NCBI RefSeq assembly: GCF_036347135.1
Contig: NZ_CP108938.1
Location: forward strand, 7,192,001-7,256,000
Reading direction: 5' to 3'
From: Streptomyces sp. NBC_00775
GTDB taxonomy: Bacteria > Actinomycetota > Actinomycetes > Streptomycetales > Streptomycetaceae
DNA length: 64,000 nt
This document shows positions 52,489 through 64,000 of the stretch, one piece after another; the stretch's first letter is position 1, and the number at the start of each line of letters is the position of its first letter. The notes below the pieces were generated by a model. It searched no databases and was not told the DNA's origin. It saw only the letters and a list, made by a program, of their open reading frames with translations. Both the position numbers and the translations under genes were made by a program.

Positions 52489-56192
<3,704 letters not shown>

Positions 56193-56263
56193 GGGTGCGG
56201 ACCCCCACGGACGAGGTGGACGGGCGGGTGCGCGCCCGGCCACGGAAGGTGCGGACGGACGGA

Positions 56264-57589
56264 TCAGCTGAGCGTCAGTGTGAGCACGCCGGAGTACGAT
56301 CCCGGCGCCGTGAACTGCGGTACGTTCAGCGACAGTTGGGCGTCGACAGTGAACTCACCACCGGTGAGCGTGGCTGCCGGGGCGGACGCCAGCGTCGCTC
56401 CCGAACTCCCCACGGTGCCGGGCGAACCGGCCTGGCAGGTGCTCGGGCTCCCGGCCTTGGTGACACATGCCGGGGTCCAGCTGAGCTGCCCGGCATCGAT
56501 CTTGGCGCCGGGAGCGGTGAAATCGGTGACCTTGCCGGTCAGGGACCAGCCCGCGGGTCCGCCGCGGAAGTCCTGGACGGTCACCGTCTGCAGATCGCCG
56601 GTCGAGGGTCCGCCCTTGCCGAAGTCGACCGCCGTCAGCGTGACGGAGTCCCCGGCCTGAGACATCGACAGCTTGCCCGGGTTCACCGTGGTGGTGAGCT
56701 TCTGGGCGTTGTCGGGGATGGGCGTGTTGTCGATGACGGTGTACGCGGCAGGCCCCGCGCCCAGGTCGCTACTCCACGCGGCTCCCTCGTACGCCACGAC
56801 GCCCGTCGTCGTCTTGTCGTTGACGACCAGGGGACCGCTGATGGCACCCGAAGCGTCCGCGGTCACCGTCGCGGTGTCCCCGGTCTGACTGGCACCCGAC
56901 CGTCCGGCGAGCGTGACGGTCGCGCCCGGGGTGAAGTTGCTGCCGGTGACGGTCACGCTGTCACCGGGGTTCCCGGAGGCCGAACCCAGCTGGATGGCGC
57001 GGGTGTTGGGCTGGGGTGCGTCCGCCGCGGTGATCGTCTCGGAGACGGGCGCGGGCGGGTTGGTGACCGTGCAGGGCGTGTCCAGCTCCAGGATGTAGCT
57101 GGTGTGGATGTTGTAGTCGCCGGGCGAGAGGGTGATGGCACCGGGCGCGGTGACCGTGAAGGTGCCGGTCATCTCGAACCCCGGGAAGGGCGCGTTGCCC
57201 GCCACCGGATCGTTCTTCTTCTCTCCGACGACCGTGACGTCACCGGTCTGGGCCCCGCCCAGGGTCACCTTGCCGCTCGGCGTCATGATGTCGGCCGGCA
57301 GGCTGATCGAGGTGGGGTTGCTCGCGGCGGGCGTCACCACCTTGTAGGTCACCTTGACGGTGTCGCCGACCTTGGGGCTGGCGTTGTCCACCGTGACGAT
57401 CGCGGTGGTGGTGCCGTCGATCGGCGGGATCCCCGCGACCGCCGGCGGGATGCAGTGCGTGGCGAAGTCCACGTTGGTGGCGGCCCCCGCCGGGGCGGCC
57501 AGCGCGCCCCCCGCGGCGACCGCGAGAGCGGTCACCCCGAGCAGCGCCGCCCAACGGCGTCTTCGGGTTGTCGAACCCGTGGTTGACAT
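56264..57589 (-). CDS. Secreted WxL-like domain protein with Ig-like repeat
   Basis: 441 residues from ATG at 57589, after AGGAGGGGG. The N-terminus is a signal peptide with Arg-Arg-Arg-Arg before the hydrophobic core (possibly Tat) and APAGAATN near the cut site. Central parts include an Ig/TIG-like fold (GDSVTVTGSNFTPGATVTL). The C-terminal 180 residues look like a WxL domain: FRGGPAGWSLTG provides the first Trp-x-Leu, while the terminal SGVLTLTLS lacks the second Trp. In Firmicutes such domains attach to peptidoglycan. Middle gene of the surface cluster. Confidence 0.75.
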   Translation of the reverse strand: MSTTGSTTRRRRWAALLGVTALAVAAGGALAAPAGAATNVDFATHCIPPAVAGIPPIDGTTTAIVTVDNASPKVGDTVKVTYKVVTPAASNPTSISLPADIMTPSGKVTLGGAQTGDVTVVGEKKNDPVAGNAPFPGFEMTGTFTVTAPGAITLSPGDYNIHTSYILELDTPCTVTNPPAPVSETITAADAPQPNTRAIQLGSASGNPGDSVTVTGSNFTPGATVTLAGRSGASQTGDTATVTADASGAISGPLVVNDKTTTGVVAYEGAAWSSDLGAGPAAYTVIDNTPIPDNAQKLTTTVNPGKLSMSQAGDSVTLTAVDFGKGGPSTGDLQTVTVQDFRGGPAGWSLTGKVTDFTAPGAKIDAGQLSWTPACVTKAGSPSTCQAGSPGTVGSSGATLASAPAATLTGGEFTVDAQLSLNVPQFTAPGSYSGVLTLTLS

Positions 57590-57647
57590 GGTTGTTGCCC
57601 CCTCCTGAGGGTTGCGGGCGCAGCGGCTCTTCTGCGCCGACAGGGGG

Positions 57648-57665
57648 CCATTGATGTGCGGGTTG
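57648..57665 (-). promoter_or_regulatory. Motif shared with the upstream region of the first cluster gene
   Basis: The plus strand CCATTGATGTGCGGGTTG matches 58384-58401 (CCATTGATGCGCGGGTGG) at 16 of 18 positions. It lies about 60 bp before the start of the WxL-like gene. A common regulator or promoter element is likely. Confidence 0.55.
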
Positions 57666-57698
57666 TGTGAGAAGTCAATGGAGGGTTGATACGGCAAC

Positions 57699-57730
57699 TG
57701 ATGACCCATCAGTTTCTGTCATGGTCATCA
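57699..57730 (-). promoter_or_regulatory. Inverted repeat upstream of the WxL-like gene
   Basis: TGATGACC and GGTCATCA are perfect inverted copies 16 bp apart. It lies between the terminator of the first cluster gene and the start of the second. Operator candidate. Confidence 0.45.
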
Positions 57731-57765
57731 ACTCCGGTTGCCCGCAGGGTGGTTGAGAGGGAGGA

Positions 57766-57796
57766 ACCGGTGCCGCTGCGCGCGGGCGGCACCGGT
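57766..57796 (-). terminator. Hairpin after the first cluster gene
   Basis: ACCGGTGCCGC and GCGGCACCGGT pair perfectly around a 9-nt loop, 18 bp past the stop at 57814. It may make the first gene mostly monocistronic. Confidence 0.75.
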
Positions 57797-57813
57797 CTTC
57801 GCGCCTGCGGGGT

Positions 57814-58290
57814 TTACTCGAACACGAACGGGCTCGGGGACTGTGCCGCGTCTGCCGTGCACGTGATGGTGATGCCGAAGACCACCATCTGCAGGGAGCC
57901 GCCGTATGCCTCCAGGCTGTCGCCGGAGGCGACGGTGCCGTCCAGGGGGCCCACCGAGACTCCGCCGCCCGCTGCGATGGCGGGGTTCTTCGTGCCGGTG
58001 AAGGCGGTGGTGCCGCCGCTCGCGTTCACCATGGTCAGGGTGGAAGTGATCGAGTCCTGGGCGATGCTGATCGGGGCCGTGATCTCGGTGGAGCTGAGGG
58101 TGATGGTCGCGGCCGTGCCGGTCTGGGTGGCGGTGAGGGTGGCTTCGCCGCTGCCGCCGATGCTGCAGGTTGCGTTGATGGTGGCTGTCTGGGGGGTGAC
58201 GGCCGCGGCGGTGGGGGCGAAGGCCAGGCCGGTCGCGGCGAGGGTGCCGGCGGCTAACGCCGCGGTGATTCCGAGTCGCTTGCCTCTCAT
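57814..58290 (-). CDS. Small secreted beta-rich protein of unknown function
   Basis: 158 residues from ATG at 58290, after GGGA. Signal peptide MRGKRLGITAALAAGTLAAT with cut near AAAVTPQ. The mature 125 residues are Gly/Thr/Ser-rich with alternating beta-strand pattern and just two Cys (NATCSIGG and ITITCTADA), likely one disulphide. No known family was recognised. By position it is the first gene of the DUF916/WxL-like cluster and a candidate surface component. Confidence 0.7.
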   Translation of the reverse strand: MRGKRLGITAALAAGTLAATGLAFAPTAAAVTPQTATINATCSIGGSGEATLTATQTGTAATITLSSTEITAPISIAQDSITSTLTMVNASGGTTAFTGTKNPAIAAGGGVSVGPLDGTVASGDSLEAYGGSLQMVVFGITITCTADAAQSPSPFVFE

Positions 58291-58359
58291 TGGGTTCCCT
58301 TCCCTTGTACGGGAATTGCCATGTGGGGATGGTCGGGACGGAGCCGTCCGCGCGTATCT

Positions 58360-58401
58360 GACGGTCCGTCGGAATGTGCGGTTCCATTGATGCGCGGGTG
58401 G
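58360..58401 (-). promoter_or_regulatory. Candidate ECF-type promoter with shared upstream motif
   Basis: On the minus strand GGAAC (58385-58381) and CGTC (58363-58360) are 17 bp apart, the pattern of extracytoplasmic-function sigma promoters. Directly upstream is the 18-bp motif shared with the WxL-like gene (58384-58401). Confidence 0.45.
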
Positions 58402-58482
58402 CTTGGGGTTGCAAGGGATGCCCGACGGATTCCTTCAACGCTCATCAAAACTGGCCGAAGTTGAGCCATGGGCCGGTTTCCT

Positions 58483-58689
58483 CGCCCCCGCCGCCCCTAC
58501 CCGTCCCATCCCCAGGGGCTCTGCCCCTTCGACCCCGTTCGGTTGTGTGTCGGGTGCGGGTGGGTGGGGGGCTGGGCGCGCAGTTCCCCGCGCCCCTGAA
58601 CAACCGCCGGCCCGCCCCGGGTGCTTTTAAAGGGCGCGGGGAACTGCGCAATCTTTTGGGGGTCTGGGGGCGAAGCCTTCCTGGGACCC
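58483..58689. repeat. Intergenic mosaic repeat R7
   Basis: Left module CGCCCCCGCCGCCCCTACCC, GGGGCTCTGCCCC, GCGCAGTTCCCCGCGCCCC and its distant inverse (GGGCGCGGGGAACTGCGC). The right terminal module is absent. It follows the 3' end of the XRE gene on the minus strand. Confidence 0.88.
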
Positions 58690-58695
58690 CCGCGG

Positions 58696-59532
58696 TCACG
58701 GGTGCGCGGGGGTCATGTTCTGGAGGCCCAGTACGCGGAGGAGTTGGAGGCGTTCGTGGGCGTCGGTGCCGGGGCGGGCCGTGTGGACTATCAGGAGTTG
58801 GTTGTCGCCGGAAGCGAGGAGGATTTCGCAGTCCAGGTCGAGCAGGCCGACGGTGGGGTGCTGGAATCTCTTCGTCGAGGCGCGGCGTACAGCGACCTCG
58901 TGTGAGTCCCACAGCGCGGCGAACTCCTCGCTCGCGGTGCGGAGTTCGGCCACCAGGGCAGCCGGCGCCGGGTCCTTCGGGCGGGCCGCAGTGATCGCGC
59001 GCAGATTGGCGACGTGGGAGCGGGCGTGCGCGGGGTGGTCCTCGGGCGGGAAGAGAGCGCGGGCGCGAGGGTCGGTGAAGAAGCGGCGTACGAGATTGCG
59101 TTCGGTGCCCGCCTCGCCGACGAGCGCCGCCGCCATCGCGTTCTGGGCGAGCACGTCGCCGTAGTCGGTCATGACCTGCGCGGGCGCGTCGTGCAGCCGG
59201 TCCAGGATCAGCAGCAGACCGGGGCGGATGTACGCCGAGGCGCTCTCGGCGCGCGGGGGTTCCTCGCCCGCCAGGTGGAACAGGTGGTCCCGTTCGTCGC
59301 CGGTGAGGCGGAGCGCCCGCGCCAGCGCGCCGAGCATCTGGCGGGAGGGGCGAGGGCCGCGGGACTGTTCGAGCCGCGTGTAGTAGTCGACGGACATACC
59401 CGCGAGCGCCGCCACCTCCTCGCGACGCAGACCCGGCGTACGGCGTCGGGCACCGGCCGCGAGGCCCACGTCGGAGGGCTCCAGCCGGGCGCGGCTGCGG
59501 CGCAGGAAGTCGGCGAGCTCGGCTCGGTTCAC
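58696..59532 (-). CDS. XRE-family regulator with MmyB-like domain (second)
   Basis: 278 residues from GTG at 59532. Helix-turn-helix TPGLRREEVAALAGMSVDYYTRLEQSRGPRPS; the rest is an MmyB-like domain (APAQVMTDYGDVLAQNAMA). Same family as the regulator at 50246. Divergent from an SDR-type oxidoreductase, its probable target, with an inverted repeat between. Confidence 0.9.
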   Translation of the reverse strand: MNRAELADFLRRSRARLEPSDVGLAAGARRRTPGLRREEVAALAGMSVDYYTRLEQSRGPRPSRQMLGALARALRLTGDERDHLFHLAGEEPPRAESASAYIRPGLLLILDRLHDAPAQVMTDYGDVLAQNAMAAALVGEAGTERNLVRRFFTDPRARALFPPEDHPAHARSHVANLRAITAARPKDPAPAALVAELRTASEEFAALWDSHEVAVRRASTKRFQHPTVGLLDLDCEILLASGDNQLLIVHTARPGTDAHERLQLLRVLGLQNMTPAHP

Positions 59533-59649
59533 CTCTCCACCCTGGCCGAAGCCGCCCGTCTTATCCAGGGACTGCCGGTCCCCGGATGAGGAGGTCTCTC
59601 CCGCCGCGCCCGGCCCGGGCCGAAGCTCGATACCGAGGCCCCGAGGCCC

Positions 59650-59705
59650 CGATCCCCCAATGAACGAGGCATCGGGGGATCGGCCAACCATCGACCAACC
59701 ATCGA
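59650..59705. promoter_or_regulatory. Inverted and direct repeats between XRE and SDR genes
   Basis: CGATCCCCCAATG (59650-59662) and CATCGGGGGATCG (59670-59682) are inverted with one mismatch. Next come two adjacent copies of CCAACCATCGA (59684-59705). This is the likely operator region of the divergent pair, 20-75 bp before the SDR start. Confidence 0.65.
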
Positions 59706-59724
59706 CTGACAGGAGTGCATCATC

Positions 59725-60582
59725 ATGCTGACTCTGGTGACAGGAACCACCGGTGAGGTCGGGCGCCGCTTCGTACCCCGGCTGTTGAGCCAGGCACCCG
59801 CAGGTGACCAGGTACGGGTCCTGGTCCGCGACGAGTCCAGGGCGGCCGCCCTCGCCGACCTCGGCGCCCAGGTCGCGGTCGGTGACCTGCGGGACTCCGA
59901 GGTGCTCGGCAAGGCCTTGGCGGGCGTCGACGCGGTGGTGAACATCGCGGCCGCCTTCCGTGGCGTACCGGACGAGGAGGCCCGGGCGGTCAACCGCGAC
60001 GCCGCGCTGGAGCTGGGGCGGGCCTCCGTCGCCTCGGGCGTGCGCCGGTTCGTGCAGGTCAGCACGAACCTCGTGTACGGGACCGGCCGCGGGCGTCCGC
60101 ACACCGAGGAGGACCCGACCGTGCCCGGCGGCGAGATGTGGGGCGCGTACCCGGAGTCGAAGGCGGAGGCGGAGCGAGGCCTCCTCGCCCTGGAGGGCGG
60201 TATGGACGTACGGATCGGGCGGCTCTCCTTCGTCTACGGCGACGGCGACCCGCATCTGGCCGCATCGATGCGGTGGGCCGCGCACTGGGCCGCCACCCAG
60301 CGCCTCCAGCTGGTCCACCACGCCGACGTCGCCCAGGGCCTCCGCCGCCTGCTGTACGCCCCGGGCGCGGACGGCGGGATCTACAACATCGCCGACGACG
60401 CCCCCGTCACCGCCGTCGACCTCCACCGGCTCAACGGCGCCGAGATTCCGCCCGCCCTGTACGAGCGCACGGACTCCGACCCCTGGCTCGGCATCGTCTC
60501 CACGGCCCGCATCCGCCGCGACCTGGGCTTCCGCCCGCTGTACCCGTCGGTGTGGACCGCCCAGGACGCCGGCGCCCTGTGA
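59725..60582 (+). CDS. NAD(P)-dependent epimerase/oxidoreductase (extended SDR)
   Basis: 285 residues. LVTGTTGEVGRRFVPRLL is the GxxGxxG nucleotide-binding motif; Y-x3-K appears as YPESKAEAE near residue 145. Substrate unknown. Start ATG at 59725 follows AGGAG at 59711. Divergent from the XRE gene and probably repressed by it. Confidence 0.9.
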   Translation: MLTLVTGTTGEVGRRFVPRLLSQAPAGDQVRVLVRDESRAAALADLGAQVAVGDLRDSEVLGKALAGVDAVVNIAAAFRGVPDEEARAVNRDAALELGRASVASGVRRFVQVSTNLVYGTGRGRPHTEEDPTVPGGEMWGAYPESKAEAERGLLALEGGMDVRIGRLSFVYGDGDPHLAASMRWAAHWAATQRLQLVHHADVAQGLRRLLYAPGADGGIYNIADDAPVTAVDLHRLNGAEIPPALYERTDSDPWLGIVSTARIRRDLGFRPLYPSVWTAQDAGAL

Positions 60583-60615
60583 CCGCTGAGTCCGCTCAGA
60601 GTCCGTTCAGCCCGC

Positions 60616-61878
60616 TCAGTCCACGCCCTTGATCCGTCCCACCAGCACCGCCCCCGCGAGGCCGATCACCGCCGAGACGAGGTACAGCACCCGGTAGCCG
60701 CCGAGGTACGTGACGATCGGGGCGGCCAGGGCGGGTGCGGTGACCTGGGGGAGGGCGTTGGCGATGTTGATGACGCCGAGGTCCTTGCCGCGGTCCAGGG
60801 CCTTGGGCAGGACGTCGGTCATCAGGGCGAAGTCGACGGAGGTGAAGACGCCGAAGCCGATGCCCAGGACCGCGGCCGCGACGATCGCGCCGGGCCAGGT
60901 CTGCCAGCCGGCCAGCGCCGCCGTGGCCACCGCCATCAGGACGCCGGACCAGATCACGAACGGTTTGCGGCGGCCCAGCCGGTCCGACCACACCCCGCCC
61001 ACCACGACGGTGGCGAGGAGCGTGACACCGTTCACCGCCGTGAGGATCAGCACGCCCTGTTCCGGGTCGTCGTAGTGCAGGCGGTCTCTCAAGTAGTAGA
61101 GCAGGTAGAGGAGTACGAGGGCGTTGCTCAGGTTGATCAGGAAGCGGGTCAGCCAGGCCCAGCCGAGGTCGGGGTGGCGGCGCGGGCTCAGCCAGAACGA
61201 GGTCAGGAAGGTGCGCCAGGACCACGCCGGGCGGGCCGACTCGGGAAGGCGCAGGTCCTGGTAGCGGAGTACGTACGGCAGGACGCCCACCAGGGTGAAC
61301 ACCGCGCACGCCGCGTACCCGCCGCCCGTGCCTCCCGCCACCGTCGCCAGGCCCGTGCCGCCGACCACACCCAGGATCTGCGCCGCGCCCAGCCAGCCGC
61401 CCACGGACCCCCGTTGGAGCCGTGGCACCCGGTCGGGGACGGCCGCCGTGACCGCGGCGAAGGCGGCGTTCAGGGTGAGCTGGACCAGACACCAGCCGAG
61501 CGCCATCATCCCTACGCCGCCCGCGCCCGCCAGGAGCAGCAGCGACAGCGCGCCGCCCGCCGCGCCCGCCACGATCCACGGCGTACGGCGGCCCCAGCGC
61601 GCGGTCGTGCGGTCGGACAGGGCGCCGAACAGCGGGTTGGCGATCAGCGAGACGACCGCGCCGGCGCCCGTGACCCAGGCCAGCATCGTCTCCTTCGACA
61701 TGCCGGTGCCGGGCGCGAAGTCCTCCGCCTGGGAGGCGAGGAGGATCTGGAGGGGGCCGTACCAGCCCACCCAGATCGCCCCGTTGGCGAGCGAGAGCGC
61801 CGTGGTCCAGCCCCGGCCGACCCGCTCCACGGGCTCGGCCAGCGCCCCGACGGGTATGACCGGGTCGGCCGCCGTCAT
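60616..61878 (-). CDS. GPH-type sugar transporter (MFS)
   Basis: 420 residues from ATG at 61878, overlapping the glucosidase stop by four bases. Twelve helices; LIANPLFGALSDRTTARWGRRTPWI and VGGVWSDRLGRRKPFV are the loop motifs. Its pairing with a GH1 glucosidase suggests uptake of beta-glucosides or related disaccharides. Confidence 0.85.
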   Translation of the reverse strand: MTAADPVIPVGALAEPVERVGRGWTTALSLANGAIWVGWYGPLQILLASQAEDFAPGTGMSKETMLAWVTGAGAVVSLIANPLFGALSDRTTARWGRRTPWIVAGAAGGALSLLLLAGAGGVGMMALGWCLVQLTLNAAFAAVTAAVPDRVPRLQRGSVGGWLGAAQILGVVGGTGLATVAGGTGGGYAACAVFTLVGVLPYVLRYQDLRLPESARPAWSWRTFLTSFWLSPRRHPDLGWAWLTRFLINLSNALVLLYLLYYLRDRLHYDDPEQGVLILTAVNGVTLLATVVVGGVWSDRLGRRKPFVIWSGVLMAVATAALAGWQTWPGAIVAAAVLGIGFGVFTSVDFALMTDVLPKALDRGKDLGVINIANALPQVTAPALAAPIVTYLGGYRVLYLVSAVIGLAGAVLVGRIKGVD

Positions 61879-63209
61879 CTCTGTTCCCGCGCCCGCGTCT
61901 GCGCCCGCAGGGCGTCCCGCAGCCAGGTGTACGACGCCTTGGGGGTGCGTTCCAGCGTCTCGTAATCGACGTGGACGAGGCCGAAGCGGCGCGCGTATCC
62001 CTCCGCCCACTCGAAGTTGTCCATCAGCGACCACACGAAGTAGCCGCGTACGTCGACGCCCTGCTCCAACGCCCGGTGCAGTGCCCGGACATGACCGTCC
62101 AGGAACGTGATCCGCTCCTGGTCGTCGATGCCGTCGTACGAGCAGCCGTTCTCGGTGATGACCACGGGCGGGAGCCGGTCGCCGTACCTCTCGTGGAAGC
62201 CCACCAGCAGCTCCGTGAGCGCCTCCGGGACGACCGGCCAGCCGAAGTCGGTGACCGGGTAGCCCTCCAGTTCGCGGACGGAGAAGGGGAGGTCGGCGGG
62301 CAGGGTCAGTCCGCTGAACTCGATCTCCTCGCCCTCGGGGGCGCCCACCTTGGTCGGCTGGTAGTAGTTGATCCCGTACCAGTCGATCGGCTCGGCGATG
62401 ACCTTCAGGTCCGCCTCGACATCGCCCGGCATCAACTCGCCGATGCCCTCCGGGTATTGGCCCAGCAGCAGCGGGTCCGCGAACAGGCGGTTCAGGAGGA
62501 TGTCGTAGAAGTCGGCGGCCTCCACGTCCTCGGTGCGGCGGGATGCCGCCCAGGTCGGGCCGTGCGAGTTGGCGATGCCGATGTCGGTGGCTCCGGCCGC
62601 GCGCAGGGACCGTACGGCGAGACCGTGCGCGAGGAGCTGGTGGTGGGCCACCGGCAGCGCGTCGAACAGGAGCTGCTTGCCGGGGGCGTGTGCGCCGAGC
62701 GCGTGGCCCAACAGGGTGTGTTCGGCGGGCTCGTTGAGGGTGATCCACTTCTTCACGCGGTCGCCGAGGCGGGCGGCGACGACGGCGGCGTACTCCGCGA
62801 AGCGTTCGGCGGTGTCCCGGTTCAGCCAGCCGCCGCTTTCTTCAAGGGCCAGCGGGAGGTCCCAGTGGAAGAGGGTCGGTACGGGGCGGATGCCGGCCGC
62901 GGTCAGTTCGTCCACCAGGCGGTCGTAGAAGTCGAGGCCGCCGGGGGAGTTCACGCGGGGCCAGGAGACGGAGAAGCGGTACGCGTCCACTCCGAGGCCC
63001 GCTATGAGGGCGACGTCCTCTTCGTAGCGGTGGTAGTGGTCGCAGGCCACCGCGGCCGTGGAGGCGTCCTTGATGTGGCCGGGTTCGGCGGTGAAGGCGT
63101 CCCATACCGAGGGGGCGCGTAGGTCGGCCGCGCCCTCGATCTGGTGGGCCGAGGTGGATACGCCCCAGAGGAAGCCGGGCGGGAACTGCGGTAGGGGGTT
63201 CGTCGCCAT
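61875..63209 (-). CDS. Family 1 beta-glucosidase
   Basis: 444 residues, the usual GH1 length. FLWGVSTSAHQIEG opens the barrel; ITLNEPAEHTLLG holds the acid/base Glu and VVITENGCSYDG the nucleophile Glu; WSLMDNFEWAEGY closes the site. No signal peptide: it cleaves imported beta-glucosides in the cytoplasm. ATG at 63209 was preferred to one at 63221, which touches the upstream palindrome. Confidence 0.95.
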   Translation of the reverse strand: MATNPLPQFPPGFLWGVSTSAHQIEGAADLRAPSVWDAFTAEPGHIKDASTAAVACDHYHRYEEDVALIAGLGVDAYRFSVSWPRVNSPGGLDFYDRLVDELTAAGIRPVPTLFHWDLPLALEESGGWLNRDTAERFAEYAAVVAARLGDRVKKWITLNEPAEHTLLGHALGAHAPGKQLLFDALPVAHHQLLAHGLAVRSLRAAGATDIGIANSHGPTWAASRRTEDVEAADFYDILLNRLFADPLLLGQYPEGIGELMPGDVEADLKVIAEPIDWYGINYYQPTKVGAPEGEEIEFSGLTLPADLPFSVRELEGYPVTDFGWPVVPEALTELLVGFHERYGDRLPPVVITENGCSYDGIDDQERITFLDGHVRALHRALEQGVDVRGYFVWSLMDNFEWAEGYARRFGLVHVDYETLERTPKASYTWLRDALRAQTRAREQR

Positions 63210-63222
63210 GCGCGCGATCATC

Positions 63223-63237
63223 CTTACCGGCGGTAAG
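63223..63237 (-). promoter_or_regulatory. 15-bp palindrome upstream of the glucosidase operon
   Basis: CTTACCG-G-CGGTAAG is perfect and ends 14 bp before the start codon. Its position suits a repressor that responds to substrate. No regulator gene is adjacent in the window. Confidence 0.55.
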
Positions 63238-63282
63238 CGAAGTCAACGGTGTGGCGTGAACTAGGGGTTACGGCTTTTTCGG

Positions 63283-63484
63283 GGGGCGCCTTGGGGGTGG
63301 GGTGGTGGCGGGTGCGTGGGCGACTGCGGGCCGGTGGGGGCTGGTCGCGCAGTTCCCCGCGCCCCTAAAGAACGGGCGCCTAGGGGGTGGGGTGGTGCTG
63401 TGATTGCGCGACTGCGGGCCGTCTGTGGCTGGTCGCGCCCACGCGGCGGAGCCGCACAATGTCACAGCCCCGCGCCCCTAAAAG
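63283..63484. repeat. Intergenic repeats R8 (partial mosaic) and family B copy 2
   Basis: A 25-bp segment (GGCGCCTTGGGGGTGGGGTG) at about 63283 recurs at 63374. Between them lies a GCGCAGTTCCCCGCGCCCCT module (from 63320). The second half (63411-63479) is family B, matching 14660-14730. Together with the operator this explains most of the 301-bp gap. Confidence 0.82.
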
Positions 63485-63510
63485 AACCCGGGCGCCCCCA
63501 GTAGTAATCG

Positions 63511-63777
63511 CTACGCGCCCTCCTTCAGGACCCTCGAAATCAGGCTTCGCTGCTCCTCCGTCAATCGAGGATCCGCCGCGTACACCGTCTTCCCGTCCAC
63601 CGTGATCTCGTAGCTGAAGCCGTCCGGGACGCCGATGGAGGGGGCGCCCCGGCCGGAGGCCATTGCCTGTTCGGCCAGGGCGTGCCACTCGTGGGCGTCT
63701 GGGCGGCCCGTGGTGTCGACCTCCGCATGGCGTTCGATGCCCGCGAAACCGCCCGTACGCCTCACCTGAATACGCAT
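63511..63777 (-). CDS. Emfourin-like inhibitor of M4 metalloproteases
   Basis: 88 residues. MRIQVRRTGGFAGIERHAEVDT and GVPDGFSYEITVDGKTVYAADPRLT match the emfourin family, cytoplasmic inhibitors encoded beside protealysin-like proteases. It follows an M4 protease gene by 32 bp on the same strand, which supports the assignment. Confidence 0.82.
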   Translation of the reverse strand: MRIQVRRTGGFAGIERHAEVDTTGRPDAHEWHALAEQAMASGRGAPSIGVPDGFSYEITVDGKTVYAADPRLTEEQRSLISRVLKEGA

Positions 63778-63809
63778 GGGTCCTGTCTAGTACGTGGAGC
63801 CCCGAAGGG

Positions 63810-64000
63810 CTACGAGGTCGGTACGCCGACCTGCTCCCAGGCCTTCGTCACGGCCTGGAGTTCCTCGCCCTCGTTGTACCGGGACCGTGCCGCGGCGAGG
63901 GTGAGCCGTGCGAAGTCCGAGAACAGGGCCTCCTGGGTCAGCTCGCCGCCGGTGAGGACGTCGTACCAGATCTGGCCCGCCCGTTCCCAGGCGTGGCCGC
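63810..64000 (-). CDS. M4 family metalloprotease, C-terminal end (partial)
   Basis: Reading the minus strand from the window edge gives 63 residues ending in TAG at 63810: GHAWERAGQIWYDVLTGGEL and FSDFARLTLAAARSRYN are the thermolysin/protealysin C-terminal domain. The start and the HExxH site are outside the window. Paired with the emfourin-like gene. Confidence 0.85.
   Translation of the reverse strand, partial: GHAWERAGQIWYDVLTGGELTQEALFSDFARLTLAAARSRYNEGEELQAVTKAWEQVGVPTS

Noticed and set aside
60616..62748. 710-residue fusion of glucosidase region and transporter
   Set aside because: The first part is an out-of-frame reading of the GH1 gene; the transporter starts at 61878.

Overview
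The window is high-GC, densely coded DNA with GTG/TTG starts and strong G/C in third codon positions. Almost every protein family and the local gene order (leuS, comEA-comEC, holA, rpsT/lepA, hemW, hrcA-dnaJ, rsmE, HIT, phoH-ybeY-CNNM, era) point to a Streptomyces chromosome core region. No transposase, phage gene, rRNA operon or CRISPR array was seen.

Layout. 1-4054: partial GT87 mannosyltransferase, tRNA-Ala(GGC), and a two-gene redox module (NuoF-like/ferredoxin fusion plus a di-haem ferric-reductase-type membrane protein). 4304-9172: leuS behind a leader peptide and attenuator, a membrane protein, a DegV protein. 9263-20807: comEA-comEC, arylamine N-acetyltransferase, holA, rpsT and lepA (divergent), acyl-CoA ligase. 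20835-27702: a signalling island with a response regulator, a soluble hybrid kinase with six 92-residue HAMP repeats, and a divergent SpoIIE-type phosphatase. 27825-35928: hemW, DUF3097, an MBL hydrolase, hrcA-dnaJ under a CIRCE element, nitronate monooxygenase, rsmE, a VOC protein. 36211-45229: a lipoprotein, a tricorn-like protease, HIT, RNase Z-like and adenine/adenosine deaminase genes, an MFS transporter, a PfkB kinase. 45346-53448: phoH-ybeY-CNNM, then YjbR, an MFS/XRE pair, a degenerate cytidine deaminase homologue, DinB and era. 53540-55267: amt-glnK behind a GlnR-like box. 55146-58290: three secreted or membrane genes resembling a WxL / WxL-interacting-protein (DUF916) surface system. 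58696-64000: XRE/SDR pair, GH1 glucosidase with GPH-type transporter, and an emfourin-like inhibitor beside the end of an M4 metalloprotease.

Between many genes, mostly at 3' ends, lies a mosaic family of G/C-rich palindromic repeats (seven large copies plus related shorter ones). It is the most conspicuous non-coding structure here. Other notable signals are the leuS attenuator, the GlnR-type box, CIRCE, several palindromes between divergent regulator/target pairs, and promoters implying leaderless mRNAs. The least familiar system is the WxL-like cluster.
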